Assembly (NCBI RefSeq): GCF_023159225.1
Contig: NC_063161.1
Location: forward strand, 122,240,958 to 122,304,957
From: Perognathus longimembris pacificus
Taxonomy: Eukaryota; Chordata; Mammalia; Rodentia; Heteromyidae
Reading direction: 5' to 3'
Length of the DNA stretch: 64,000 bases
Shown here: in pieces, positions 1 through 10,239 of the stretch
How the letters are laid out: every line of letters starts with the position of its first letter
Numbering within the stretch: position 1 is the first letter of the stretch
Made by a program: the position numbers and the translations under genes
The notes under the pieces: generated by a model
Told to the model about the DNA's origin: nothing
Database searches by the model: none
The model's input: only the letters and a program-made list of their open reading frames with translations

Positions 1-126
1 AGGGAGGGAGGGAGGGAGGGAGGGAGGGAGCGAAGGGGGTGGGAGGGAGGGAGCGAAGGGGGTGGGAGGGAGGGAGGAGGAGAGGGAGGGAGGAGGAGAG
101 GGAGGGAGAAAGGGAGGGAGGAAGGA
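1..126. repeat. (GGGA)n polypurine simple repeat
   Basis: The window opens inside a purine-only tract built from GGGA and GGA units with a few GCGAAGGGGGT interruptions. The G-runs on this strand are dense enough to allow G-quadruplex folding. The true left end lies outside the window. Confidence 0.95.
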
Positions 127-294
127 ATGCTGGGGAACGGAAAAGAGAAATACCATCCATTTTATGAATCATTCAATCAAATTATCAAAATATACTTCAT
201 AAAAAATAAAAATATGAGATGAAAGTTTCTTAAACTTAAGTTCTTGTAAGATCACTATGAAAAAAATGAACAAGTTACATACCCAAGCGCCAAA

Positions 295-395
295 TGTCTC
301 TGATTCAGTAGGTTTGAATTGAGACCTAGAAGTTCACATTTAGCACAAGTAACCTTTAGGTGAGTATACATGCTCAGTAAGAAGTAGCATACAAA
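295..395 (-). mobile_element. MER5-like hAT-Charlie DNA transposon relic
   Basis: The strand shown reads 'ctgattcagtaggtttgaat' followed by a degraded 'acatttagcacaagtaacctttaggtg'-type stretch. This is the order expected for the reverse complement of a MER5A/MER20-class element (question of a preferred 'cctactgaatcag' core followed by 'ttgttagaaatgc'). It is heavily diverged and non-coding, and both ends are approximate. Confidence 0.6.
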
Positions 396-464
396 GGAAA
401 CGTCTGTAAGTAACTTCTCTGGTTTTGATACCCCACTATTGTCTCTGTATAGAACTCTGCCCTT

Positions 465-570
465 AAAATGAGGGAGGAGGTAATAAGTTTGACAAGAAAT
501 GTATTCACTCTTATATATGCAACTGTAACCCCTCTGTACAACACCTTGACAATAAAATTAAATTAAAAGA
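465..570 (+). mobile_element. Short L1 3' tail insertion
   Basis: This is only the last part of an L1 3'UTR: a 'gggaggaggtaata' purine end, a 'gacaagaaatgtattcact' segment, 'aactgtaacccctctgta', then 'gacaataaaatt' and an A-rich tail. The same ending occurs in every L1 copy in the window. Imperfect flanking repeats (451-464 and 571-584, agaactctgccctt versus agaattttgcccat) look like an aged target site duplication. Confidence 0.8.
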
Positions 571-579
571 AGAATTTTG

Positions 580-1000
580 CCCATTTCTCTATATTTATTC
601 ATCCTCTGCCCATCTATCAAAACTCAGCTACTTGTCTGAATAGAAGTATCTCCTTCTAAATTAATATATTGTTTTCTTTTCTTTCTAATCATATGGCAAC
701 TACATGTTCTTTTAATAGACCTGCATTATATCCCTACGCTGTTAGTGACACTTTTTATTGTTACTAATACATTCTACATATCTCATCTAACTAAGTGGAG
801 CATAACCTACCCTAGCAATTGGAATATATTATCTAGCCAATATTTATTCACAGATTTTTCACTTACATTAGACATATTAAGTCAGTATTTCACCTTTTCC
901 ATGTTTCTACTATATCATTCCAGCTAGACTAAAGAGGAAGGAAAAGTAAACAGAAAGAAAATTCAGGAATCAAACAAAAATTTAAATCTACAGTAACATC
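580..1000. other. Unassigned AT-rich DNA
   Basis: I see no gene, RNA or recognisable repeat here. The open frame at 745-927 is AT-rich and has no family resemblance. Confidence 0.5.
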
Positions 1001-1036
1001 TCTTTTGAGTTATATAACATATAACTTTTGAGTTAT

Positions 1037-1219
1037 GCTGAGAATATGGCCTAGTGGCAAGAGTGCTTGCCTCCCGTACATGAAGCCCTGGGTTCAATTC
1101 CCAAGCACCACATATATAGAAAATGGCCAGAAGTGGTGCTGTGGCTCAAGTGGCAGAGTGCTAGCCTTGAGCAAAAAGAAGCCAGGCCCTGAGTCCAAGG
1201 CCCAGGACTGGCAAAAAAG
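1037..1219 (+). mobile_element. IDL-Geo dimeric SINE
   Basis: The left monomer is ID-like, with a pol III A box in 'tggcctagtggcaagag' and a B box 'ggttcaattcc'. The right monomer is the Geo type, with 'gtggctcaagtggcagagtg' and the terminal motif 'cccaggactggcaaaa'. About 20 bases are missing inside the Geo half compared with the copy at 30.9 kb. A perfect 14-bp target duplication (aacttttgagttat) flanks it at 1023-1036 and 1220-1233. The dimer is known from geomyoid rodents and is mobilised by L1 machinery. Confidence 0.92.
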
Positions 1220-1239
1220 AACTTTTGAGTTATATCTAG

Positions 1240-2970
1240 CTATATAACATACAACTTTTGAGTTGTTTTCTAATATATATCCAATAAATTCCATATATTC
1301 TATTTAAGTAGTTATACAAAGGTATTGCCATTCAAAAAATTTATGAATATAATACATCTTGCTCAATGTCACCCTTTCAACATTCTTCCTCATCTCTCCC
1401 AATTCACTCCTTCCCTCATTTTTTTCTTTATTTTGTAGGATATATATTGACTTTATGAACTTAAAGTGCAGAGGTCAAATATGACACTTAAAAGAACAAA
1501 TTATTTTCTATGACTGCAATAATCTTTGAAAATAGTGCTATACTTAAATTTTAAATGTTTGTTGATTAAATTGCATAAGCCAAACACATTTATGTCAACA
1601 GAGACATGGAATATAAAAGATTTAAAATGTTCTTCAAATTCACTAAACTCTTCCCATGATAAATATCTATTATTAATTCATGTGAGTTAACAGAGAATAT
1701 ATGTCTAAAAAGTCACAAAATAATGATGATAGCATTTATAGAAACAGGGTTGTGTAAAAAGCCTGGTTATGTGTTTTTACTTGGGTTATCTTGGTCACAG
1801 CTGTATTGTAAGATATAGGCCATCGATATTTCCATATTTGCATGGAAGAAATCAAATAATACAGAAGTTAAAATAGAAAAGCTTGTTCAAGGCTCTGACC
1901 CTAATAACTGTTAAAACAAAAGTTCAGTGGCTCCAAATTCTGACATCTCCACAGCACAATGAAACTGTTCAATATTACTTGAATGATATATAGAATGATG
2001 TTCATGAGATGGTTTAGTATACATGAATTTAGTATACGTGAATTGTTACTTAGATAAGATCATATTGTGTACATTGTACCATGGCTCACAATACAAAGTA
2101 CAATTAATGTCCCTTGTAACAAAACACAAGGTATTTTAACTGAAGTTATTTCCATAAACTATAGTACCTGTCAAAAACTACATGCTCAATGGATATTTCT
2201 TTCAGGTTTGTTTCAACTTTAAGATAGTCTTCAACTTGCCTTTTAAAGGAGCATATTTCTTTGTCACTTCTATGGCAAATAGTTATTGATTTTTGTTTGT
2301 TCACATTTTCTTACAAAAATAATAAATTAATCTAGATTCTCATGTTCTGAAGTTTAGCCTTGAAGTCAATTTACCACAAAAAATTGTTTGGCAAGTATAT
2401 AATGATAACATCAAGAAATAAGAACTGATGGCCCATGGTAATACAATTTTGATACACAATTTTAGCAAAAAAGAAAGAAAAAGGGAAAGAATGAAAGCAG
2501 GAAATTAAATGTCAGAATGATCTTTCAGGCTTTTTTTTTTTTGCTACAGAGAATAGATGAAGCAAAGGTAAAAACTTAAAAATGAGTCAAAGTGTTAGGC
2601 AGAATACGATATGCTTTCTGTTTTGAGTACAGAATTTGTATTTTTGAGGAAAACAAAATATGCAATGCTATTAATCATATCATAGTAATGATTTTTCTAG
2701 ACATGTTTTGGCTAATGTCTTTTTATTTACATAAGAGAGTTTATTTGAAATAAAATAAGGAAATTTTCCCTGATCAAAGCAAAAGCATAAGATTGATGGA
2801 GGAAAATGTGATGGTAATCAACTTGCTCTTTGGATATATATTGAACAACACAGGACACATTTTGGTAGACTGCACTGGTATTCCATTTCCAAGAGGTGAC
2901 TGTAAGCAGGTGGCACTATAATAACTGGGGTGTGATCATCTATATAATAAAAGATGATATTCTTCAGTAC
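1240..2970. other. Unassigned AT-rich DNA
   Basis: No gene or clear repeat family is visible. There is a small tandem duplication around 2017-2045 (ttagtatacatgaa, then ttagtatacgtgaa), a T-run near 2530-2542, and a partial CTCF-like motif at 2903-2917 that is listed separately. Confidence 0.5.
2903..2917 (+). promoter_or_regulatory. Weak CTCF-like motif
   Basis: The 15 bases taagcaggtggcact match the pattern CCASYAGRKGGCRST at 13 positions and fail at the two leading C positions. That is close enough to note but not to claim binding. Confidence 0.25.
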
Positions 2971-2977
2971 AGATCAA

Positions 2978-2998
2978 ATATATATATATATATATATT
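2978..2998. repeat. (TA)n microsatellite
   Basis: An uninterrupted TA dinucleotide run of about ten units. Confidence 0.9.
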
Positions 2999-3864
2999 GA
3001 GTTGATCTCAATATGGTTCATGAAAATTGAGAGATGGTATAGCAAAATCACCTGCAGTGATTGTTAGAGTGTCATTTCCTGTGCAGATGCAGACTACCTC
3101 GTGTGCAATATGGAAATTTGCATTTTTAATAAGATTTCTACCTGAAGCTTATGTTTCTAAGGTTTTTAGAATCATTTATTCAAATTTGATAGCCAAATTA
3201 TGTTCACTAGAATCATCAAAATGCATTACAATGTTTAAAATTTAAGGCCAAGCTTTTCTAATTTTTTAATGCAGAAATAATGCAAATATTATTTTTGTTA
3301 GTAATCTCCACTTGTGATGAATGACTTCATCTAAACGCTTTTGTGTATGGATGTAAAGGGCGTCAATACACATTTTCATGCAACATGTCACAACTCCTCA
3401 TGTCTAGATAACTTTGCCAGCAATAACAAGTATAGCCTTCCTTTAAGAAATTAAATGTTAGATTTTTCACACTTAGTTTTTGGTTTCCATAACAGGCATC
3501 TTCTTTTGCACGGGGCAAATTATCAAGTATTCACTGGTTTGTGTTTTCCTCTATGATGAGAAACTGCAGTTTTTGCCTCTCTCACTGTAGAATGTGTTAA
3601 ATTCAGTCCCTCTTTTTTTTTTTTTTTTGAAAGAAACAGCATACAGAGTGAATCTGAATTGAGTCCAAAAGCAGGAAGGAAGCCCAAATTGAAAAAGAAG
3701 CAAGATTATACTTTGATTTAGTTATATTCCTCCCCCCAGAAAAACATACCCCTCAAGTGGCAGGAAAGAATGCTTCCAACATAAATGGGAAATAACAAAG
3801 TTTTTATTATGTAGCATATAAGTAGAGAGACAAGTAAATAACATTAACTTAAAATACAAATTGT
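2999..3864. other. Unassigned DNA with a T-run
   Basis: Nothing recognisable apart from a run of about 19 T near 3611-3629. That run lacks an adjoining antisense SINE body, so I do not call an element. Confidence 0.5.
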
Positions 3865-3960
3865 TGGAAATGACACTGTGGCTCAAGTGGTAGAGCATTA
3901 GCCTTGAGATGAAGAGCTCAGAGACGGCACCCAGGTCCAGAGTTTAAGCCCCACTACTAA
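3865..3960 (+). mobile_element. Geo-type SINE monomer
   Basis: The sequence has 'ctgtggctcaagtggtagag', a 'tagccttgag' block, a 'gagctcag' block and a 'cccaggtccagagtttaagc' ending. This is the right-hand (Geo) module without an ID-like left half. Its 3' end runs straight into the TACA microsatellite, which may have grown from the SINE tail. Confidence 0.75.
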
Positions 3961-3986
3961 TATACATACATACATACATACATACA

Positions 3987-4018
<32 letters not shown>

Positions 4019-4029
4019 CACATACATAA
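3961..4029. repeat. (TACA)n microsatellite
   Basis: About 15 near-perfect tetranucleotide units lie directly at the 3' end of the Geo-type SINE. Confidence 0.95.
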
Positions 4030-4324
4030 AATACAAATTGGGACACCGAATTTGATGCTGAATGATGCCAACCACATCCAGTGTCATGGAATATGTTAGG
4101 ATAGAGAAGCAAGAGAATTCAGAAATCAGACTTTTTACAACATATTCTCATGAGAACTACTGTAGGTGCCACAAGACCTTGGTACTTTTGGGTTGTTTTC
4201 TTATAATGCAATAATATGAGTTGGTTAAGTTATTTTTGAAAAGTAGTCATATCAAATGATAGCCTTTCAAAGAGCAAATTACATAGTAGCAGTGGTGATC
4301 ATTAGATAAGTAACACATAAGCTT

Positions 4325-4545
4325 TGAGTGTTTATTGTGTACCTGTAAAAGTGCTAGGAAATTTACATACATTGCTTTTAATCCTCAATATAGAACCTTG
4401 AGGAAACACCCTTTGTCTCTTTCAAGAAAAGAAAGGGTTAGAGAATGTGTGAGATGGTCAAACCAAACAAAGAAATTACAGAAACAGGATTTGAACTCAA
4501 ATTTATATGACTCTAAAGTTTAGACATTATACAGCATTGCTATTT
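4325..4545 (-). mobile_element. MIR SINE relic
   Basis: Read on the opposite strand, this has the usual MIR/MIRb order. On the strand shown, 'gtttattgtgtacctgtaaa' leads into 'tttacatacattgcttttaa' and 'tcctcaatatagaaccttga', then 'gaaattacagaaacaggatt' and 'tgaactcaaatttatatgac'. It is old, highly diverged and non-coding. Confidence 0.8.
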
Positions 4546-4635
4546 TTAACTGTTTTTACAAACCAACATACAGATTTCTATAGTAACTGTGTCAATCTAC
4601 ATTGCTAAAAATAATATGCCAGTCTCCTTTTTCTT

Positions 4636-6223
4636 TCTTTTGTTTTATTTATTTTTCTTAAATTTTTATTGTCAAACTGATGTACAGAGAGGTTACAGTT
4701 TCATACATTAGGAATTGGATACATTTCTTGTACTGTTTGTTACCTCCTCCCTCATTCCACCCTCTGCCCTCACCCTTTCCCTTCCCCCCCCCCCACCAAG
4801 AGTTGTTCAGTTCATTTACACCAAACAGTTTTGCAAGTATTGCTTTTGTAGGCGCTTGTCTTTTTTACCCTGTGTCTCTCAATTTTGGTATTCCCTTTCA
4901 GTTTCCTAGTTCTAATACCAGTATACACGGTTTCCAGTGTACTCAGAAAAGATACAGAGATAGTGCAGGTACACCACAAGAAGGGGATACAAGAAGAACA
5001 TCAATAATAAAGGCTATGGTTACACATAGCACGTTGAAAGTAGTTACAAAAGTGATATAACAATCGTTTCCATAACATGGAGTTCATTTCACTTAGCATC
5101 ATCTTATGTGTTCATAAGGGTATAGCTATTGGGCTCTTGTGAAACTCGGCTGTGACTTGCATAAACCTGTGCTAATTATTCCCTATGAGGAAGACCATGG
5201 AGTCCATGTTTCTTTGGGTCTGGCTCACTTTACTTAGTGTAATTTTTCCAAATCCTTCCATTTCCTTACAAACGGGGCAATGTCATTCTTTCTGATAGAA
5301 GCATAAAATTCCATTGTGTCTATGTACCACATTTTCCTGATCCATTCGTCTACTGAGGGGCATCTGGGTTGGTTCCAAATTCTAGCTATGACAAATTATG
5401 CTGCTATGAACATTGTTGTGCTGGTGGCTTTAGTGTGTTCTTGTTTGTGATCTTTTGGGTAGATGCCTAAAAGTGGGGCTGCTGGGTCATAGGGTAGCTC
5501 TATGTTTAGCCTTCTGAGGAATCTGCACACTGCTTTCCAGAGTGGCTGAACCAGTTTACATTCCCACCAACAATGAAGTAGGGTTCCCTTTTGGCCCCAT
5601 CCTCTCCAACATTTGTTATTGTTAGTTATCTTGATATAGGACATTCTTACTGGGATGAGATGGAAGAAAGATAGCCTCTTTAACAAATGGTGCTGGCAAA
5701 ACTGGTTCAACACATGCAACACACTAAAACTAGACCCTTATATATCAGCCTGCACCAAAATCAATTCCAAATGGATCAAAGACCTCGAAATTAAAACAGA
5801 TAACATGAAAAAACTAAAGGAAGGAGTAGGAGAAACACGTGTGCTCCTTGGCACAAGACAGAACTTCCTTAACAAAGACTCAGAAATGCGACAAATCAAA
5901 GAAAGGATGGACAAATGGGACTGCATCAAACTGCAGAGCTTCTGCAGGGCAAAGGACATAGCTTGCAAGATAAACAGAAAGCCCACGGATTGGGAAAAGA
6001 TCTTTACTGGCCATACAACGGACAAAGGCCTCATATCTAAAATATATGCAGAATTTAAAAAATTGCATTCCTCCAAAACAAAACCGCAAAGAACCAATAG
6101 TCCCGTCAACAAGTAGGCTAAAGACTTAAAAAGAGACTTTCTGATGATGAAATGAGAATGGCCAAGAGACATATGAAAAAGTGCTCTACATCACTGGCCA
6201 TAAAAGAAATGCAAATCAAAACA
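4636..6223 (-). mobile_element. L1 insertion with 5' inversion (twin priming)
   Basis: From 4636 to about 5663 the sequence is the antisense 3' end of a rodent L1: A-tail as T-rich, the 3'UTR motif 'gtcaaactgatgtacagaga', the 3'UTR body and the ORF2 C-terminus. At about 5663 the strand flips. Positions 5664-6223 read sense ORF2 (for example LFNKWCWQNWF and IKLQSFCRAKDIACKI). The two halves abut in L1 coordinates, because the sense half ends at 'gcaaatcaaaac' and the antisense half starts at 'ttccatctcatcccag'. A perfect 15-bp target duplication (agtctcctttttctt) lies at 4621-4635 and 6224-6238. Confidence 0.93.
5664..6116 (+). pseudogene. L1 ORF2 C-terminal fragment (inverted part)
   Basis: An open stretch of about 150 codons encodes the region between the reverse transcriptase and the C-terminal cysteine-rich segment of L1 ORF2p, with recognisable blocks FNKWCWQNWF, MDKWDCIKLQSFCRAKD and RKPTDWEKIFTGHT. 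It ends at an in-frame stop (tag at 6114-6116) where L1 coding should continue. It has no promoter and is part of a dead insertion. Confidence 0.85.
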
Positions 6224-6839
6224 AGTCTCCTTTTTCTTGTGTTTACAAACATTTGCTGTCTTTGGACTGTGGTTATCATCCTAAAAAATTATGAAGTGAT
6301 AGCTCACTATGGTTTTGATTTTCCTAGAGTGATGGCACTGAATACCTTTTTATAACTTGTTGGCAGTTATTATTCTGCAATTTAAATTCATGGGTTCCTT
6401 AAACATTTTGGGCATTTGAATCATTATATGAGTCTTATAAATATTTCTGATTCAATAGGTTTCCTTTAATTTCATAGTTGATTGCTTTGCTGTGAACATT
6501 TTTAAACTGATTTCATTTGTTTTTGCTGTTCTTGATTATACTTTTGCTTTGCAAAAAAAATGTTTTACAGGTTGATGTCAAGAAATAGTCTCCTCTGTTT
6601 TTTTCCAAAAATTGCAAACTTAACATATATGCAAAATTACTTCTGGACTATCTATTTTGTTCCACTATTCTTTATTTCAGCTTTTGACTCAATATCAAGC
6701 TATTTTGTTTGGAGTAGTTTTGTAGTGTATTTTGAAACAGTAAATTGAGTGCCTTTGACCCTATGTTTCTTATTCAATATTACTTTCAGAGACATTTCTC
6801 CTCATATTTCTACAAAAATATTTGTGGAGACATTCAATT

Positions 6840-6970
6840 ATTTATAAGTTACATGTAAAATCATATATGTTATTATATGTAATGTGCATTGTTATATAAC
6901 ATGCTATATAATATATTACCTTACATGTGTATAAGAAATATGTATGTATATATGTACATACACAAAATAT
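6840..6970. repeat. AT-rich low-complexity tract
   Basis: TATA/TGTA-rich sequence with many short ATAT runs, no coding potential. Confidence 0.6.
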
Positions 6971-7019
6971 GTAGCATTAAAATCACAAGAAAGTCTATCA
7001 TCTGTAACAATATGGAACT

Positions 7020-7275
7020 TTTTTAGCATAAGGAAGAATATTATGCTAAGGGAAAGAAACAAAACACAGAAGAAAAAATGATATGCATTACTTATCTGAT
7101 GAGTCCAAAATACACTAATAGAAGCAGAGAGAAAATGGTGATGCTGGGGACTGAAGAAATGGGAGAAATGAGAGTATTGGCTTTTTATACATGAATATAG
7201 TTTTCAGTGCACAAATTAAGTACTAGAATAAAGGATAGAAATGTAAGTACTAGAATAAACGTTTGAGTATCCAAG
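7020..7275 (+). mobile_element. Old L1 3' end fragment (sense)
   Basis: Diverged blocks 'attatgctaagggaaagaaa', 'gatgagtccaaaatacacta', 'atagaagcagagagaaaatg' and 'ggggactgaagaaatgggag' follow the order of the ORF2 end and 3'UTR of old mammalian L1s. A local duplication near 7218-7260 (taagtactagaataaa twice) lies at its end. Confidence 0.55.
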
Positions 7276-7639
7276 TTAATACTGCTTTTTTGTATTACTA
7301 AAAATGTGCTAGATCTCATGCTGTGTTTTTATAAGAATAACTGAAAACAAACAATGAAGGTAAGAGGAAGCATTCATAGGTGATGGAAAGATACAAGCAT
7401 GAATTGTGTAGACATGTTTCAGGATGTATACTTATCTGCAAACCCCAAAAGTTCTGTCTGGTAACTGTGTACAGGTTATTGAATGCTATTCATACATAAA
7501 GTGACTTAAAAATAATGATGATAGAGTTTAAGGGCTTTCTTTATAATACCTGTTTATACTCTATATTTTAGAACAGGGTTGCTTATTTCAAAAATAGCTA
7601 TATTATTTAACCAATGTAATAGAGCCTTAAATTCTCAAA

Positions 7640-7809
7640 ACACCTGTTTCCAACTGACTTTTAAAGCCCTGTGGATGCTGACATTATGTGTATCTATCTG
7701 TTGACACTGAAACCAGTTCATCAGACAAACACCTATGTTTCCAACTTGTTTCTAATATGCTGTGGATGTTGACATCATGTGTATCTATTGATATTCAAAC
7801 TAATTCATG
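7640..7809. repeat. Imperfect tandem duplication, about 89-bp unit
   Basis: Unit one starts at 7640 (acacctgtttccaac) and unit two at 7729 (acacctatgtttccaac). Both contain the block 'ctgtggatg(c/t)tgacat(t/c)atg' and 'tgtgtatctat', and then diverge toward their ends. I cannot place the unit in a known family. Confidence 0.8.
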
Positions 7810-8164
7810 CCCCTTTCAGGGTTCGGGATTGAAAGTAAGATGAAATTAAAAACAACAGTGTAGTGACAATGTCAGATGACTCTGAAATCAGCACATTTGT
7901 CTACAGTATCAACAATGTCTGAGGATCTCAAGTGACATAGTTTTTGTGGATTTATTTTCAAGATTTTGGGTTGTTTAGGAATATTAATGAAAGAGATTAT
8001 GAAATCAAACATCTGGAAAATAAAGTTTTGACTTATTGCAGGTTTAAAAATCCAAATGATTCAGGAGTCTCCATCATAATCAGTTCTCCCAAGATAAATA
8101 AGATTCTGTTTGCCTTCTCTTCCACCATCTGTCTTCTTACTTCCTTCTTTCATTTCTTTTTTTA

Positions 8165-9080
8165 AAATAATTACTTATTTATTGTCAAAGTGATGTACAG
8201 AGGAGTTACAGTTTCATAAGTAAGGCAGTGGGTACATTTCTTGTATAATTTGTTACCTCCTCCCTCATTTACTCCCGTCCCTCCCTCTCCCTCTCCTTCC
8301 ATTAGATGTTTAGTTAGTTTACACCAAATGGTTTTGTAAGTATTGCTTTTGGAGTCGGTTGTCTTTTTATCCTTTGTCTCTCGATTTTGATATTCCCTTT
8401 CCCTTCACTAGTTCTAATACCAGTATATACAGTATCCAGGGTACTCAGATGAGATACAGCAATAGTGTGGGAACAAGCACAGGAAGGGGATACAAGAGGA
8501 TCATCAACAACAACAAAATAAAGCTACCATTTCACATGGCATGTTGAAAGTAATTACAACAGTGATATAACACTCATTTCCATAACATGGAGTTCATTTC
8601 ACTTAGCATCATATTATGTGTTCATAAGGCATAGCTATTGGGCTCTTGTGATCCTCTGCTGTGACTAGCCTAAACCTATGCTAATTATTCCCTATGAGGG
8701 AAACCATAGAATCCATGTTTCTTTGGGTCTGGCTCACTTCACTTAGTATAATTTTTCGAAGTTCTTCCATTTCCTTACGAATGGGGCAATGTCATTCTTT
8801 CTGATAGAGGCACAAAATTCCATTGTGTGTATGTACCATCTTTTCCTGATCCATTCGTCTACTGAGAGGCATCTGGGATGGTTCCATATTTTAGCAATGA
8901 CAAATTGTGCTGCAATGAACATTGTTGTGCTGGTGGCTTCAGTGTGTTTTTGTATCTTTTGGGTAGATGCCCAAGAGTAAGGCTGCTGGACCGTAAGGGA
9001 ACTCTATCTTTAGCCTTCTGAGGAATCTGAACACCGCTTTCCAGAGTGGCTGAACAAGTTGTATCGCACCAAAAATTTTG
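8165..9080 (-). mobile_element. L1 3' end, 5'-truncated (antisense)
   Basis: The T-rich tail is followed by 'gtcaaagtgatgtacagagg', the 3'UTR, then the antisense ORF2 C-terminus ('ttccataacatggagttcat', 'tctttgggtctggctcactt', 'cctgatccattcgtctactg'). Homology ends near 9050-9080 just before the cysteine-rich region. I found no convincing target duplication. Confidence 0.88.
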
Positions 9081-9084
9081 CAAG

Positions 9085-9755
9085 AGTAAGAAGTTTTCAT
9101 TAGCCAAACATTTGAACATTCATGAAGTTAAAATAAACGCCAAATATAATCATACAAAATCTTTTTCCCCTTCTTCTAGCTCAGTCAAAGGTGAGGAGAA
9201 AATGAGATGACACAGGTAGACTGAAATAAGCAACAAATAATTATCTCTGCAATGAATTTTTAAAGTGCACAGAAAAGATAGTGCACATCAATGAGTATGT
9301 TTTAACAACACATTTTAAAAGCATTTAAAATTGAACTGTGATCTTTAGACACGACTGCTTCAGAACTGCAAAGAGAAAGATAAAAAATCTAGGGCAGAAA
9401 ATAACATTAAATTAGAATAAAGAGAAAACTGATATTAACTATGTTTTTATTTGTTTGAGTCAGGGCTGTCCTAGTAAGCATTTGATTTGTGTAAATTCGC
9501 ACATTACATTCAGAATAGGATTAATTACATGTAATCAATGTTATTACAAATGTCTTAGTCTAATATTCAGGAACCCACACATAAATTCCAAATTGGAAAG
9601 GACTCAGATGGAAAATTTCAGTGGCAGGGCAGAAAATTAAGAGATAAGCTGCTCTGCTACATATTAACAGAGCCCGTATTAGATGTGTCTGTAAGATCAA
9701 GAAGGAAAAAACCTTCATATTTAAGCAAAAATTATTTGTATTTCTCCAAAGAGAC
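9085..9755. other. Unassigned DNA
   Basis: No gene or recognisable repeat is visible. Confidence 0.5.
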
Positions 9756-9759
9756 AGTG

Positions 9760-10238
9760 TGTTATGGTTTGAATGTGACTTGTTTCTAAAAATATGCTCG
9801 TGTATTCAAGTCTCAATCCCCAGTTGAGAGAGCACTTTGGGAGGTGCTAAACTCATCAATGGGATTAATCCATTGATAAATTCATAGGCTTATGATTGGG
9901 CAACTAGGAGAATAAGCTTAGTATAAGGAAGACGGTCACTGAAGATATAACTTTGAAGGCTATATACTGCTCCAGAATCTCTCTTTCCCTTCTCTTCCCC
10001 CTTTCTCTCCCTGTCTCCCTCTTCTGCTCCTTCTGCTCTGTCTTCTTTTCCTTTTGCATCTTCCTCTTTGTCTTCTTACTTCTACAGAATGAATTTTTTT
10101 GCTTCATCACAAACTCCCTAAAAGCACTTCAATCAGTTGACCATAAACTAAAATCTCTGAAAAAATAAGCCAAAATAAATATCTTACCCTTTAAATTGGT
10201 ATTTAATGTATATTTTCCAGAGATAGAAAGCTAATATA
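9760..10238 (+). mobile_element. MaLR-like solo LTR
   Basis: The 5' end 'tgttatggtttgaatgtg' is the characteristic start of MaLR/MST-type LTRs. It is followed by 'tcaatccccagttgagag', 'tttgggaggtgctaaactc' and 'atgggattaatccattgat' in the expected order. Near the 3' end, 'aataagccaaaataaatatc' supplies a polyadenylation-type AATAAA. The pyrimidine-rich centre (9985-10075) is a local CT/TTC expansion. A 5-bp target duplication is not evident, so the right border is approximate. Confidence 0.65.
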
Positions 10239-10239
10239 G

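Larger units (their letters stand above)
4546..6850 (-). mobile_element. Old L1 ORF2 fragment (antisense), split by a younger L1
   Basis: The flank at 4546-4620 and the segment 6239-6850 read as one antisense L1 ORF2 piece. Blocks such as 'aatctacattgct', 'ctatggttttgattttcct', 'gatggcactgaatacctttt' and 'ctatctattttgttccacta' occur in the order expected for the complement of ORF2 from the C-terminus toward the reverse transcriptase end. Frames are fully decayed. It was interrupted at about 4621-4635 by the younger L1, whose target duplication was copied from this element. Confidence 0.75.

Noticed and set aside
3961..4029. Regular short direct repeats suggesting a CRISPR-like array
   Set aside because: A 4-base unit without spacers is a microsatellite, and the host is a mammal.
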